A stretch of DNA of 64,000 nucleotides from CAZBGQ01 sp964491515 (GTDB lineage: Bacteria; Patescibacteriota; Gracilibacteria; UBA1369; UBA12473), in NCBI GenBank assembly GCA_964491515.1, contig CAZBGQ010000003.1:30616-94615 (forward strand). The letters are read 5' to 3'. A model generated the notes under the pieces. The model did not search any database. It worked only from the letters and a program-made list of their open reading frames with translations, and was not told the DNA's origin. Shown piece by piece: positions 45,062-53,482 of this stretch. The translations under genes were made by a program, and so were the position numbers. Each line of letters begins with the position of its first letter. The stretch's first letter is position 1.

Positions 45062-45416
45062 TTGGAAGGAAAGGTTAATGGTTCACTAACTTTATACACG
45101 ATAAAGATGAAAAAAATCTAAACAAAAGATGAAGGAGTGTATATAAGCGGTTTTCCCAGTTTAAGTCAAGGGGGAGTGGGTGGGGTCGACAGTTTGGGAA
45201 GGGTGGTCGTTGTGGTTATTCCATTTATGTCGCTTATCTACTATCTGTGTTGCCGAGTTGCGTGCTTTCGTTTTCCGCATCCCCGCTCTCGCTCTCGTGT
45301 CATGTTTTGTTCACCATTAGGATGCGGGTTCATAACGTCGCAAGGCGAAATGCTCTAGAAAGCTCGAATAACAGGTTGAAAAGTGGCATCATTGACCCTC
45401 AATAACCCCTCCAAAT
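45062..45416. other. Intergenic region before the HNH gene
   Basis: About 355 bases without a gene I can support. It contains the inverted repeat CCGCATCC (45275-45282) / GGATGCGG (45320-45327) with a 37-base C/T-rich spacer and several T-rich stretches. No clear terminator is seen. Confidence 0.5.
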
Positions 45417-46304
45417 ATGACTACCAAAGAGCTTCACAAACGGTTCTCTGCATGCGGAAAAAACATCAAAAAATTTATGAGAGAATGTGCCTTAATGTTA
45501 CCTGAAATTGACCGTCAACGAATCTGGAAGAAGAAAGGATTTGGGTCAGTTTACGAATACGCAGCTAAGCTAGCTAATATGAGTCGCTATCAGGTTGAAA
45601 TGGCACTGTGGACGGTCCGAAAAATAGAAAACATGCCGGCGTTGCTGAAGGTTGTCCAGGAAAAAGGGATTCATGCGGTGAGGCCTGTGGCAAATGTGGC
45701 AACAGAAGAGACGGCTGAGTTTTGGGCGGACAAGGCGGCAAATCTGACCGTTCGTGGGCTTGAAACGTATGTACGGGAAACTAAGAAATCTTGTCACGTG
45801 ACAAGTCTCCAACCTGCAAAATCGTCCAAAATGATGATAAAAGTGGAGCTTCCCGAGCCCCTCGCCAAACGGTTGGACCGATTGAGTAAGCGAATAGACT
45901 TCGAAGCACTATTAGGCAAATTCCTGGATGAGGTTGAACAAGGGGAGGAAGTTGAAAAACCTGAACCAGCCCAAGTCAACTCTCGTCACGTCCCTGCCAA
46001 AATCCGCAAACACGTGACCACGCGAACCGGTAACAAATGCGCCTACCCAACCTGCAAAAAACCGATTTACCAACTTCATCATACGCAGCGGTGGGCGCTA
46101 AATCACGTGCACGATCCTGATCGACTGCAACCTCTTTGCAAAGAACATAACGAATTGGCCCACCGTGGGCTGATTGAGAATGAAGAAAAATTTCCGACGA
46201 GCTGGCGGATGAGAGATGAGGCGGATCGAACTCATCCTAAATATGCGATTGATCAACGGGTGGCGAGTTATGCGAGTTTGGCCACGGCTGGTGGAACTAG
46301 GTGA
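45417..46304 (+). CDS. HNH endonuclease-domain protein
   Basis: 295 residues. The N-terminal two thirds are helical, with a helix-turn-helix-like segment (YEYAAKLANMSRYQVEMALWTVRKIE). The C-terminus carries an HNH domain: CAYPTCKKP, then LHHTQRW, then LCKEHNELAH, with both zinc CxxxxC/CxxH pairs and the catalytic HH. The layout recalls DUF222-HNH proteins often linked to mobile DNA. A transposase or recombinase is not present nearby. It overlaps nadM by 37 bases tail to tail. Confidence 0.8.
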   Translation: MTTKELHKRFSACGKNIKKFMRECALMLPEIDRQRIWKKKGFGSVYEYAAKLANMSRYQVEMALWTVRKIENMPALLKVVQEKGIHAVRPVANVATEETAEFWADKAANLTVRGLETYVRETKKSCHVTSLQPAKSSKMMIKVELPEPLAKRLDRLSKRIDFEALLGKFLDEVEQGEEVEKPEPAQVNSRHVPAKIRKHVTTRTGNKCAYPTCKKPIYQLHHTQRWALNHVHDPDRLQPLCKEHNELAHRGLIENEEKFPTSWRMRDEADRTHPKYAIDQRVASYASLATAGGTR

Positions 46305-46735
46305 TTCCATTTTTCTCCGTTTTTCATGCGGTCCCTAATTTGGGTGGCGCTGATTTTGTGGGTGAGGTTGACCGGTTTTATGGTTGTGTTATTGGATTGT
46401 TCGAAAAGTTCGCAAACGACGGGAGAACCGGTGTATAGAGCGCTAAAGGGGGGGGTGAGGTTTTGCACATGTTTTACCCATTTTTCAGAATCGTGAATGT
46501 CTGGGATAGCGATTATGGTGATTTTTGAGAGGGAGATGTTGGCTTCTTTGAGTGCGGCGCGGATCATGGCCTCACGTTCTTCGTAGGTGTAAGGGTTGAT
46601 GTTGGTTTTTGAATATTGAGAGCTTCCGATTCCGATGACTAAATGGGTGTTCTCGGTGAGGATATCTTGAATTACGCTTAAATGGCCGAGGTGAAACGGT
46701 TGGAAACGACCAATGAAAAGGGCTATTTGTGACAT
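46268..46735 (-). CDS. Nicotinamide-nucleotide adenylyltransferase, NadM type
   Basis: 155 residues. GRFQPFHLGH (9-18) is the nucleotidyltransferase (H/T)xGH motif of the NadM/archaeal NMN-adenylyltransferase family, with a C-terminal ISATQIRDRM segment (ISxTxxR-like motif). It would form NAD+ from NMN and ATP, or the deamido form. It is 14 bases after nadE, which supports the NAD role. Confidence 0.85.
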   Translation of the reverse strand: MSQIALFIGRFQPFHLGHLSVIQDILTENTHLVIGIGSSQYSKTNINPYTYEEREAMIRAALKEANISLSKITIIAIPDIHDSEKWVKHVQNLTPPFSALYTGSPVVCELFEQSNNTTIKPVNLTHKISATQIRDRMKNGEKWNHLVPPAVAKLA

Positions 46736-46749
46736 GGCTTTATTGTAGC

Positions 46750-47505
46750 CTAAATGGCCAATACCGGTGGCATTTGGTTTTTGTGCTGATTGGCTTTGAT
46801 TCGTTTTTTGACTTTTTCAACGAGGGGAAGTGGGTAGCCGGCTTTAACAATGCTATTGGTGCGTTTGTTTTCTTCGATCATTCGAAGAATTGCGTCGAGG
46901 ACTTGGTAGTTGGCGCCTAGTTCTTTTTCGTCGGTTTGATCAAGTTCGAGTTCAGCGGTGGGGGCTTTGGTGATGATTTCGTAGGGAAGGTGAAGGAATT
47001 CAGCGAGTTTGTAGACATCGGTTTTGTAGAGGTTTCCTAGGATTTCTAGGTCGCCGGCTAGGTCGCCGTATTTGGTGCCGTACCCTAAGAGAAGTTCGCT
47101 TTTATTGGAAGTTCCGAGTACAAGTGCTTTTTCGGTGTTGGCGTAGCTGTATAGAAGCACGGCACGGATGCGGGCTTTGGTGTTCATTTGAGCAAGCTTG
47201 TTTGGTTTCCAAGGAGCGATGTTGAAATCTACGGCTAAGGTGTTAATGGGTTGATAGTATGTTTTTACGTTGAAGTAGGTGGCTAGTTGCTTGGCATGTT
47301 GAATGTTGAGATCAGAAGTTAATCCTAACTCTGGCATTATGATGGCTGCCACGTTTTTTGAACCGAGGGCATCAACAGCTAACTTGAATGTGGTTGCTGA
47401 ATCTACTCCTCCACTAAGTCCAACCACGGCTTTGTTAAATCCGTTGGCGTGGGCGTAGTTTTGAAGCCCCTTGATTAATTTTTGAGCTACTTTTTTGATG
47501 TCCAT
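46750..47505 (-). CDS. nadE: NAD+ synthetase
   Basis: Converts deamido-NAD to NAD+ using ammonia and ATP. The PP-loop LSGGVDSATTFKL is at about 29-41 and the synthetase segments LVLGTSNKSELLLGYGTKYGD and PTAELELDQTDEKELG are clear. There is no N-terminal glutaminase domain, so it should use ammonia directly. The gene lies between smpB and nadM in one tight minus-strand operon (gaps of 9 and 14 bases). Confidence 0.95.
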   Translation of the reverse strand: MDIKKVAQKLIKGLQNYAHANGFNKAVVGLSGGVDSATTFKLAVDALGSKNVAAIIMPELGLTSDLNIQHAKQLATYFNVKTYYQPINTLAVDFNIAPWKPNKLAQMNTKARIRAVLLYSYANTEKALVLGTSNKSELLLGYGTKYGDLAGDLEILGNLYKTDVYKLAEFLHLPYEIITKAPTAELELDQTDEKELGANYQVLDAILRMIEENKRTNSIVKAGYPLPLVEKVKKRIKANQHKNQMPPVLAI

Positions 47506-47514
47506 GATGGTTGG

Positions 47515-47949
47515 TTATTTCATTCGTTGTCGGAGGTCTCGTTCAATGTCCTTTTTTTTGATGGATTCTCGTTTGTCGTGTTGTTTCTTTCCTCGGCAGA
47601 CTCCTATTTGGATTTTTATCCGGTGATTTAGGAGAAATACCTTGAGAGGGACAATGGTGACCCCGGGGCTTTTTGTTTGGTGCTCGAGTTTATCAATTTC
47701 TTTGCGGTTGAGCAAGAGTTTCCGCTTTCTCTTGCCATTTTCTTCGGGTTGGTTCTTTGGCTGGTAGGCTGCGATTTGAACGTTTTCTAGCCAAGCTTCG
47801 CCGTTACGAATAGAAACATGTCCACCTTTTAGGTTTATTTGTTTGGCTCGAATAGATTTAACTTCGTAACCGTGCAGAATTGCGCCGGCATCAAATGTGT
47901 CGAGGATTTCGTAATCGAAAAAAGCTTTTTTGTTCTTTGCGAGTTCCAT
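47515..47949 (-). CDS. smpB: SsrA-binding protein SmpB
   Basis: Binds tmRNA and carries it to stalled ribosomes. About 144 residues, starting MELAKNKKAFFDYEI; motifs are GAILHGYEVKSIRAKQINLKG, NHRIKIQIGVCRGKKQHDKR, and a basic C-terminal tail KKKDIERDLRQR. The ATG at 47949 is chosen over a start six residues upstream because the upstream bases form the shared promoter. Its partner RNA is at 21637. Confidence 0.95.
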   Translation of the reverse strand: MELAKNKKAFFDYEILDTFDAGAILHGYEVKSIRAKQINLKGGHVSIRNGEAWLENVQIAAYQPKNQPEENGKRKRKLLLNRKEIDKLEHQTKSPGVTIVPLKVFLLNHRIKIQIGVCRGKKQHDKRESIKKKDIERDLRQRMK

Positions 47950-47965
47950 ATGATATAAGCATATC
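47950..47965. promoter_or_regulatory. Compact divergent promoter between smpB and trmB
   Basis: Only 16 bases separate the two start codons. The sequence ATGATATAAGCATATCAT, which includes two bases of the trmB ATG, is a perfect 7-bp inverted repeat with an AAGC centre. On the plus strand TATAAG (47954-47959) ends six bases before trmB's ATG; on the minus strand TATGCT ends eight bases before smpB's ATG. Both genes look leaderless. Confidence 0.6.
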
Positions 47966-48637
47966 ATGCCCCGTCAAAAGCTCCAGCGATTTGCCGAAAT
48001 GAAGTCCATGCCCAATGTGTTTGAGCCGGACAATCCTCATCATCCACAAGGGTGGGCGGCTGTTGATGTGAAGGGTAAATGGGGGATTGATGTTTTTCCT
48101 GTGGCTGCTTCGTTGATTGTTGAGTTGGGATGTGGGCGTGGTGATTATGTGATGGCGTTGGCGGAGCGATTTCCAGATAAGAATTTTGTAGGAGTGGATG
48201 TGAAAGGGTCTCGATTGTGGGCCGGAGCTAAAGAGGCCTTGGATAGAAAGCTTACGAATGTGGCGTTTTTGAGAATGAGGATTGAGGAATTGGGAGATCA
48301 GTTTGAGGAAGGAGAAGTGGATGAAATTTGGATCACATTTGCGGATCCGTTTCCTACTAAAAGTCGAGCTAATCGGAGACTCACGGCGCCGCGATTTATT
48401 GAAATGTATAAGCGGTTATTGAAAAAAGGAGGTCGGCTTCATTTGAAGCATGACAGTGAAGTGTTTTTTGATTATTCATTGGAGGTGCTAAGAGAGAGGG
48501 GATTTGTAGTGGAGCGTGAGGTGCGGAATGTGCACGAGGTGGAGGATTCATTGTTGACGGAAGTTCAAACTACGTATGAAAAGCGGCATATGAAGGATGG
48601 ACGGACGATTTATTATTTGCGGTGCTCGACAAAATAG
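47966..48637 (+). CDS. trmB: tRNA (guanine-N7-)-methyltransferase
   Basis: Makes m7G46 in tRNA. The SAM motif is IVELGCGRGDYVMALAERFPDKNFVGVDVKG, followed by the family-specific ITFADPFPTKSRANRRLT and GGRLHLKHDSEVFF. Length, 223 residues, is normal. It starts 16 bases from smpB in the opposite direction. Confidence 0.95.
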   Translation: MPRQKLQRFAEMKSMPNVFEPDNPHHPQGWAAVDVKGKWGIDVFPVAASLIVELGCGRGDYVMALAERFPDKNFVGVDVKGSRLWAGAKEALDRKLTNVAFLRMRIEELGDQFEEGEVDEIWITFADPFPTKSRANRRLTAPRFIEMYKRLLKKGGRLHLKHDSEVFFDYSLEVLRERGFVVEREVRNVHEVEDSLLTEVQTTYEKRHMKDGRTIYYLRCSTK

Positions 48638-48665
48638 TTTATTATTTTTTCCTTAATGTTTTTTT

Positions 48666-49331
48666 ATGGGCAATACTCATTTTTTTAGAAGGGAATTGAC
48701 TGAGCCCTTGAGGGAGTCGGGGGTCTTGACTGGGCAAAGGGTGGGTATTAATTTTGAAGAAGGTCGTGACTTGAATCGGTTTGAACATGAAGAGTGGGGT
48801 TTGTCTGGAGAAAGTTTGGCTCAAGCACACGAGGATCTACGTGAACGGTTACGTTTGTTATGTGCAGGCCTGGAAGTAGCTAAGCAAGCATTTGGGGACC
48901 AGTTTAATCGGCATAGTGATATTGGCTGGGCGATGGCTAGTTTTATTGGTAGTACGAATGTAAGACCAGGATCTAGAATTGCAAGTGTTGGTTTTGTTGG
49001 ACATTTGAAGTCACCTGCAGTGACGAGAGGTTTTTTAAGGGCTGAAGATGATTCTGGTGGGTATACTTTTTTGGATAGATTAAATGAATATTATCTTCCT
49101 TTTGCTATAGGGGTAGCATTTGACCGGGATGAGTTAGCGCAAAATCCTCAAGTTGTTTTTGCAAAAGCTGTTAAAGAGTATGAACCTGGAAAGAAAAATA
49201 GATTTGATGAAATTGTTGAGATTGAAGAACTTCCTTCGGGGATGTGTATTGTTTGGGGGAGGGGAGGCAAGGTTGGGAAGAAAGAGCGTATTTTAATGAC
49301 GCTTCCTAAGGAGGCGGTGGTTGGGGTTTAA
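48666..49331 (+). CDS. Unrecognised protein
   Basis: 221 residues, hydrophilic, with no signal peptide or membrane segment. The N-terminal half is helical (SLAQAHEDLRERLRLLCAGLEVAKQAFGDQFNRH), and the C-terminal half alternates short strands (IVEIEELPSGMCIVWGRGGKVGKKERILMTLP). I see no catalytic motif or family. It follows trmB by 28 bases and overlaps the convergent DUF389 gene by four bases. Confidence 0.6.
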   Translation: MGNTHFFRRELTEPLRESGVLTGQRVGINFEEGRDLNRFEHEEWGLSGESLAQAHEDLRERLRLLCAGLEVAKQAFGDQFNRHSDIGWAMASFIGSTNVRPGSRIASVGFVGHLKSPAVTRGFLRAEDDSGGYTFLDRLNEYYLPFAIGVAFDRDELAQNPQVVFAKAVKEYEPGKKNRFDEIVEIEELPSGMCIVWGRGGKVGKKERILMTLPKEAVVGV

Positions 49332-50176
49332 TTATTTTTTGGCACTTGAATTTCTCCGTTGGCCTCAAGCTCTCCCATCTGTTTGACGTTTTCTTTGATT
49401 TGGTCGATTTGTTTTTTTACTTTTTCAGCGGTTTTCTTCGCTTCTTTTGAGGCTTGAATTTTTTCGGCTTCTTGGACTTGTCGGTGAACTTCCCATCCGC
49501 TGCGTTGGAATCTTAGGAGAGAAAAAACGATCATGCTTCCCATTAAAATTCCGACAAAGTTTAGGATGAAAATTAGCCCAAAGAAACGAGCAGCTTCTAA
49601 TTCGAGTAATCCTAGCTCAATTCCGATCATGCTGAGTGGAGGGACTAATGAGACGGCGATGGAAATTCCGGGCATGATGTCTGCGATGTCTTTGCGTACC
49701 CAGGCGAGGGTGGCAGCCATTCCAGAGGTGGTTGCTACGATGAAATATAGCATGGCAGTCCGAAGTGTGTTGGGAAGGATTTGTTCTATGGTTTCCATCC
49801 CAAATGCGAAGGTGAGTGCGGCGGAAATAATAATGGTTAGAAGTACTGATTTTAGGATGAGTAATCCGGGTGTTTTGATGGCTTTGAGTTCTCCGACGAT
49901 GATGCCGAGTGCAATGACAAGAATGGGGGTTAGAACAGGAGTGACTAACATTCCACCGATGACGATTGGTGCATTTTCTAGTAGAAGCCCGGTTACAATG
50001 ATGAAAATTGATAGAATCAAGAGTGTGTAATAAACGGAATTGGGTTGGGCGCGTTCAAAAAGTTCATTTACAGTTTTGAACTGTTCCGCGGTGGAAACTT
50101 TGAGAATATCTCCTTTTTTTTCTTTTTCTTCGACGGAAGGAGGCGTGGCTGATGTTGGTGGGATGGTTTCGTTCAT
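49328..50176 (-). CDS. DUF389/TIGR00341-type membrane protein
   Basis: 282 residues with about six transmembrane helices; the first two are YYTLLILSIFIIVTGLLLEN and APIVIGGMLVTPVLTPILVI. The helices LVPPLSMIGIELGLLE and FFGLIFILNFVGILMGSMIVF follow. This pattern is that of the DUF389 family, whose function is unknown. The C-terminus is a charged coiled coil (EAEKIQASKEAKKTAEKVKKQ). Confidence 0.82.
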   Translation of the reverse strand: MNETIPPTSATPPSVEEKEKKGDILKVSTAEQFKTVNELFERAQPNSVYYTLLILSIFIIVTGLLLENAPIVIGGMLVTPVLTPILVIALGIIVGELKAIKTPGLLILKSVLLTIIISAALTFAFGMETIEQILPNTLRTAMLYFIVATTSGMAATLAWVRKDIADIMPGISIAVSLVPPLSMIGIELGLLELEAARFFGLIFILNFVGILMGSMIVFSLLRFQRSGWEVHRQVQEAEKIQASKEAKKTAEKVKKQIDQIKENVKQMGELEANGEIQVPKNN

Positions 50177-50262
50177 TGTGTTTAGGCACTATTAATCTGA
50201 TTATTATACCTGAAAACGAGGGTTTTTTCAAGAGTGTGGATTGTTTGGTTTCTTCCAGGCCA

Positions 50263-50290
50263 TTGACATATTCCTTATTCTTGTTAGAAT
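50263..50290 (+). promoter_or_regulatory. Sigma70-type promoter upstream of RNA locus E2
   Basis: A perfect TTGACA (50263-50268), a 16-base spacer and TAGAAT (50285-50290). The start would be near 50297, about 55 bases before the conserved 5' hairpin; that leader holds the small hairpin AACATT-CTGA-AATGTT. Confidence 0.75.
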
Positions 50291-50351
50291 AACTTCCGTG
50301 CTAGTTTTTGTTGTCTTTAGAAATGGCTAACATTCTGAAATGTTATCTATT

Positions 50352-51490
50352 CCTGAGGATAGACTCAGGCTCTGTGGTTAGCCTTGTAGATTTGAATGCC
50401 TTAGGGCGATTTAATTCTCGGTGAGCAGAGTTTTGACAACTGGATGATGTATATATTTGGGCATTGCTTTTTGTTTTTAATTTTTGAAAGTAGGAAGCAA
50501 TGCCCAAGGATGTGAATGGTAGTTGCGGATGGGTAGTACGCGGAACACAGGATCTGAGGCGAGGGTTCGCCAACATGGTCTAGGAGTGAGTTGTGGCAGA
50601 TTTGTTGGAGTACGTGGTGAAGCAGGGCGATGTGAGCCTCGAGGTCGAGATCACCAAGGATGGCACGGTCGTGTCGTTCGAAGGTGGCGACGGCGTCTGG
50701 GAGATCTTCGCCAAGGACGCGGACGAGGGCGAGCCCCGGCTGGGCTCGTTCGAGGTCGTGAACGGAGTCGCCGGGAAGGCGAAGTCGGTCCTGCGGATCG
50801 AGGTCTTCGAGGTCTTCGACCTGGGCGGCCTGGGTTCCCTGATGGACCTGATGGGTGGCCGGCGGCGGCCTCCGACCTTCCTGGATGGGCTGAAGGCGGC
50901 GCTCGGCTTCGGCGGAGAGTCCGAGCCGGACCCGCTGGGCGACCTGGACATTCTCTTCGGCTCCGGGTACTCCGGGCTGGGTGGGATGCTGGGAGGGCTG
51001 CTCGAGGAGCTCGGGACGGCCGAGAACTACGAGTGGATCGTGGCCAAGCTCGAGGGCCTCGAGGTCGCGGACTGGCAGATCAAGTCCGCCGAGGAGCTGT
51101 TCGGCTCCGGCCTGGAGTGGATCCAGTCGCTGGCCGACAAGGGCGAGGCGATGTGCGGGGTCTGCGGTGGCCACATGAAGGAGCTGACCAGCTTCGGGTT
51201 CGAGGACATGGAGGCGGTGGTCGCGATGATCGACCGCATCCACGCGCTGAAGACCCGGCAGTCGGAGGCCGCCGAGGCCTCCCCGGCCACGCCCCCCGAG
51301 CCCGCCCCGGCCCCCGAGGCCCCCGAGGCCGACCAGGGAGCCATCCCGGCGTCCTGATCCTGGCTGCCCACCAGGAAAACCACCTTCAGCGTTCTGCTGT
51401 GAGGTGACGTAAACCATTTGATGCGATCCCGCGGCCGGCCCTTCCGGTCGGCCGCGGGAATACGCACCGCAAGTACATCATCCAGTTGTC
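50352..51490 (+). ncRNA. Structured RNA locus E2 enclosing a reading frame (unidentified)
   Basis: Homologous to E1. It has hairpin CCTGAG-GATAGA-CTCAGG (50352-50369; covaries with E1's CCTGGG/CCCAGG), then TTCTCG and TTTTGACAACTGGATGAT in the same order and spacing. A perfect 17-bp helix, GACAACTGGATGATGTA (50435-50451) with TACATCATCCAGTTGTC (51474-51490), encloses hairpin TTGGGCATTGCTT/AAGCAATGCCCAA (50457-50507) and a shared GTACG-GGAA-AGG-TC block (50530-50555). Inside this lies a GC-rich ORF and a GC hairpin, CCCGCGGCCG...CGGCCGCGGG, near 51428-51458. Confidence 0.72.
50593..51357 (+). CDS. GC-rich unrecognised protein inside E2
   Basis: 254 residues, starting with GTG eight bases after the Shine-Dalgarno-like AGGAG. 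Third codon positions are almost all G or C (GAG, CTG, GTC, GAC), very unlike every neighbouring gene, which points to foreign origin or strong selection on the RNA. The protein is acidic and soluble: a beta-rich N-terminus (DVSLEVEITKDGTVVSFEGG), Gly-rich centre (~110-140), helical ELGTAENYEWIVAKLEGLE, a CGVC pair (188-191) with a nearby His, and a Pro/Ala/Glu tail. I know no family for it. Confidence 0.6.
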   Translation: MADLLEYVVKQGDVSLEVEITKDGTVVSFEGGDGVWEIFAKDADEGEPRLGSFEVVNGVAGKAKSVLRIEVFEVFDLGGLGSLMDLMGGRRRPPTFLDGLKAALGFGGESEPDPLGDLDILFGSGYSGLGGMLGGLLEELGTAENYEWIVAKLEGLEVADWQIKSAEELFGSGLEWIQSLADKGEAMCGVCGGHMKELTSFGFEDMEAVVAMIDRIHALKTRQSEAAEASPATPPEPAPAPEAPEADQGAIPAS

Positions 51491-51494
51491 CAAT

Positions 51495-51512
51495 CCCATT
51501 ATGGGGTTTTTT
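51495..51512 (+). terminator. Probable terminator after E2
   Basis: CCCA-TTA-TGGG followed by GTTTTTT begins five bases after the closing helix. The stem is short but well placed. Confidence 0.55.
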
Positions 51513-51572
51513 GTATTTTTTTATCTAATTGAGGAGAGTTGTGGACGACGCTAGCGGCTATTCTTGTCGTGC

Positions 51573-51600
51573 TTGACAATTCCCTCTAATGCGCTATTGT
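51573..51600 (+). promoter_or_regulatory. Promoter upstream of the 51631 gene
   Basis: TTGACA followed after about 16 bases by TATTGT, upstream of the ATG at 51631. Confidence 0.6.
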
Positions 51601-51630
51601 TTAATGGTGTATTGATTAATCTTCCTCAAA

Positions 51631-52515
51631 ATGATAGAGAAAGAACCAGCGGAAGGCTTTAAGAGAGAAACTCCCGAAAAGCAAGCGGGCGATCCTTCTG
51701 AAGTAGTAGGGTTATTGGTAGAATCGGACCACGGGGAGCGATTTGAAGTCGCGATAAGAGCTATTCCGGAATTAGGTGCATCAGGCGTTGAACTTCTCGA
51801 TGAACGATTAAGAACGCTTGTCGCGGAGCCCATTGATGTGAAATACCCTTGTGGTGTTTCCATCGCTGGTGAAGTTCGCAGCGGTGAAGATATTGCTCGT
51901 GCCATCCCTGATGTAGAAGCTTTCTTGGCTGAAGTTAATTTGCAAGCAGAAAGAAGTGTGGAAGAAGGGGGCCCAATTCTTATGTGCTTCTTTGAAATTA
52001 ATGAAGAAGGCCAGTTAGTGATGAAGGATGACTGTGAGGAAGCTTATGGTCTATATGAGAGCGGATGCCAGGCTAAAATTCGTCAAAAACGTATTGTATA
52101 TAGAGGCGATAGTGGTCAAATTCATGTAATGACAGGCGAAAATTGCTTTAAGGTTCTTCTAAGAGATAAAGAAGGTAGACCCGATTATATAATATTATCC
52201 GAAGCAGCCGAAAAAATAGACCTACAATCAATTCTTATGGTTCGTGGGCTACCTACGTTACATTGGGATAATGGAACTCGAAGTCATAGTGGTGAATGCG
52301 TTCGGATGCAGCGCGATCAGGGAATTAATAGCAAAACAAATTATTGGACTGAGGACGATTTAATTGACTCTGGGGATATCCGGCATATCGAACGGGTTGA
52401 GAAGTGGAGGGGAGAGGAGCATGGCATAGCCTCAAAGGTATGCTCAGGCTGGAGTCGTATTAGAAATGTTGGTTCTATTGGCGTGTTAAGAGTAAAATTG
52501 AATTTTGAATCTTAG
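51631..52515 (+). CDS. Unrecognised protein
   Basis: 294 residues, acidic and soluble, without signal peptide or transmembrane segment. The N-terminus (MIEKEPAEGFKRETPEKQAG) is polar; the centre has DYIILSEAAEKIDLQSILMVRG and the C-terminus RHIERVEKWRGEEHGIASKV. I do not recognise it. It has its own promoter, lies just after E2, and ends directly next to a tRNA-Ser on the other strand. Confidence 0.6.
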   Translation: MIEKEPAEGFKRETPEKQAGDPSEVVGLLVESDHGERFEVAIRAIPELGASGVELLDERLRTLVAEPIDVKYPCGVSIAGEVRSGEDIARAIPDVEAFLAEVNLQAERSVEEGGPILMCFFEINEEGQLVMKDDCEEAYGLYESGCQAKIRQKRIVYRGDSGQIHVMTGENCFKVLLRDKEGRPDYIILSEAAEKIDLQSILMVRGLPTLHWDNGTRSHSGECVRMQRDQGINSKTNYWTEDDLIDSGDIRHIERVEKWRGEEHGIASKVCSGWSRIRNVGSIGVLRVKLNFES

Positions 52516-52605
52516 TGGCGGAGAGAGAGGGATTCGAACCCTCGAGGAGCTTGCGCCCCTATTACTTTTCGAGAGTAACGCCTTCAACCACTCGGCCATC
52601 TCTCC
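52516..52605 (-). tRNA. tRNA-Ser (anticodon CGA)
   Basis: On the minus strand: acceptor GGAGAGA, D-arm GGCCGAGTGG, anticodon loop CTCGAAA (CGA) between TTACT and AGTAA, a long variable arm, T-loop GGTTCGAATCC, and encoded CCA. Class II tRNA reading UCG. Confidence 0.96.
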
Positions 52606-52665
52606 TTATTTTTCGGGGGAATTATAGCAGTGGACAGAGTTGTTCGTAAGTATTAGACTGGGCGC

Positions 52666-53382
52666 ATGAAAAAATCCTCCAAACCTAAATCATCGGTTCG
52701 TGCTGTGTCTTCTTCGTCTTCTGGTAGTAGTTTTTTGATGGTGGTTTTAGCTTTTTTAATTGGTGCGGGAGGGGTTTATATTTTGTCTCAAGATCCTGCG
52801 GCAGTAATTCCTACTCCTCAAGTGATAGAGGCGGACGCTCCAGTAGAAGCACCTGCTCTGGTGAAGCGGGAAGGATTTACGGTCCAGGATTCAGAGGTTC
52901 CGGGATATAAGAAATTTAATGATGAGTTGTATAGTTTTACTATTGATTATCCAGAAAAGTGGGTACTAGAAACGCCTAATTTTGATTTGGTGGCGGCTAT
53001 GTTTTTTGTGCCATCAGGGGATGGAGAAATGGAAGAAGAGGGAGCTTCTCAGTTTTTCACAAATGTTAATGTGACAGTAGATGATGTGTCGAAGTATCCG
53101 GATGTTTCATTGGAGCAGTATGCTGCTGATGCGACGGCTCAGTTGGAATCTGTGTTTCCTGAATATGAATTGGTGGGGCAAGGCCCTAGATTACTTGGAG
53201 ATTTGGATGGATATTTTTTGAGAGCGAGTTATTTTGATGGAATAAATAATTTGGATATTTTCTCATTATTCACAATGACAGATAAGCATGTGTACGCGAT
53301 TACTTACTCTGATATGAGTGAAGAAAAGGGACTTATTGAGCCTTTTGTTGATCGTATGATTGAAAGTTTTAGGTTGCTTTAG
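52666..53382 (+). CDS. Membrane-anchored PsbP/DcrB-like protein
   Basis: 238 residues. A Ser/Lys-rich cytoplasmic start is followed by one hydrophobic segment (about 23-41, FLMVVLAFLIGAGGVYIL), a Pro/Ala linker, and a domain beginning YSFTIDYPEKWVLE that matches the Mog1p/PsbP or DcrB-like fold common in CPR exported proteins. The function is unknown. It follows the tRNA-Ser region in the opposite direction. Confidence 0.65.
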   Translation: MKKSSKPKSSVRAVSSSSSGSSFLMVVLAFLIGAGGVYILSQDPAAVIPTPQVIEADAPVEAPALVKREGFTVQDSEVPGYKKFNDELYSFTIDYPEKWVLETPNFDLVAAMFFVPSGDGEMEEEGASQFFTNVNVTVDDVSKYPDVSLEQYAADATAQLESVFPEYELVGQGPRLLGDLDGYFLRASYFDGINNLDIFSLFTMTDKHVYAITYSDMSEEKGLIEPFVDRMIESFRLL

Positions 53383-53482
53383 AAAAGGGACCTTTGGCCA
53401 TAGGGGGCTTGAGGTCTTTGTTTTTGGCTACGGTCTTGACATTTTCCGCTAATTTGTTATTACATCCTCCTTGTTAATTTAA

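Noticed and set aside
50401..51417. Long minus-strand and other-frame ORFs across E2 (up to 338 codons)
   Set aside because: GC-rich DNA has few stops in any frame. Only the 50593 frame has the G/C-third-position pattern and a ribosome site.
50435..51490. 17-bp inverted repeats read as transposon ends
   Set aside because: No target-site duplication is seen, there is no transposase, and homology between E1 and E2 continues about 85 bases upstream of the repeat. A long-range RNA helix explains the data better, though mobility is not excluded.
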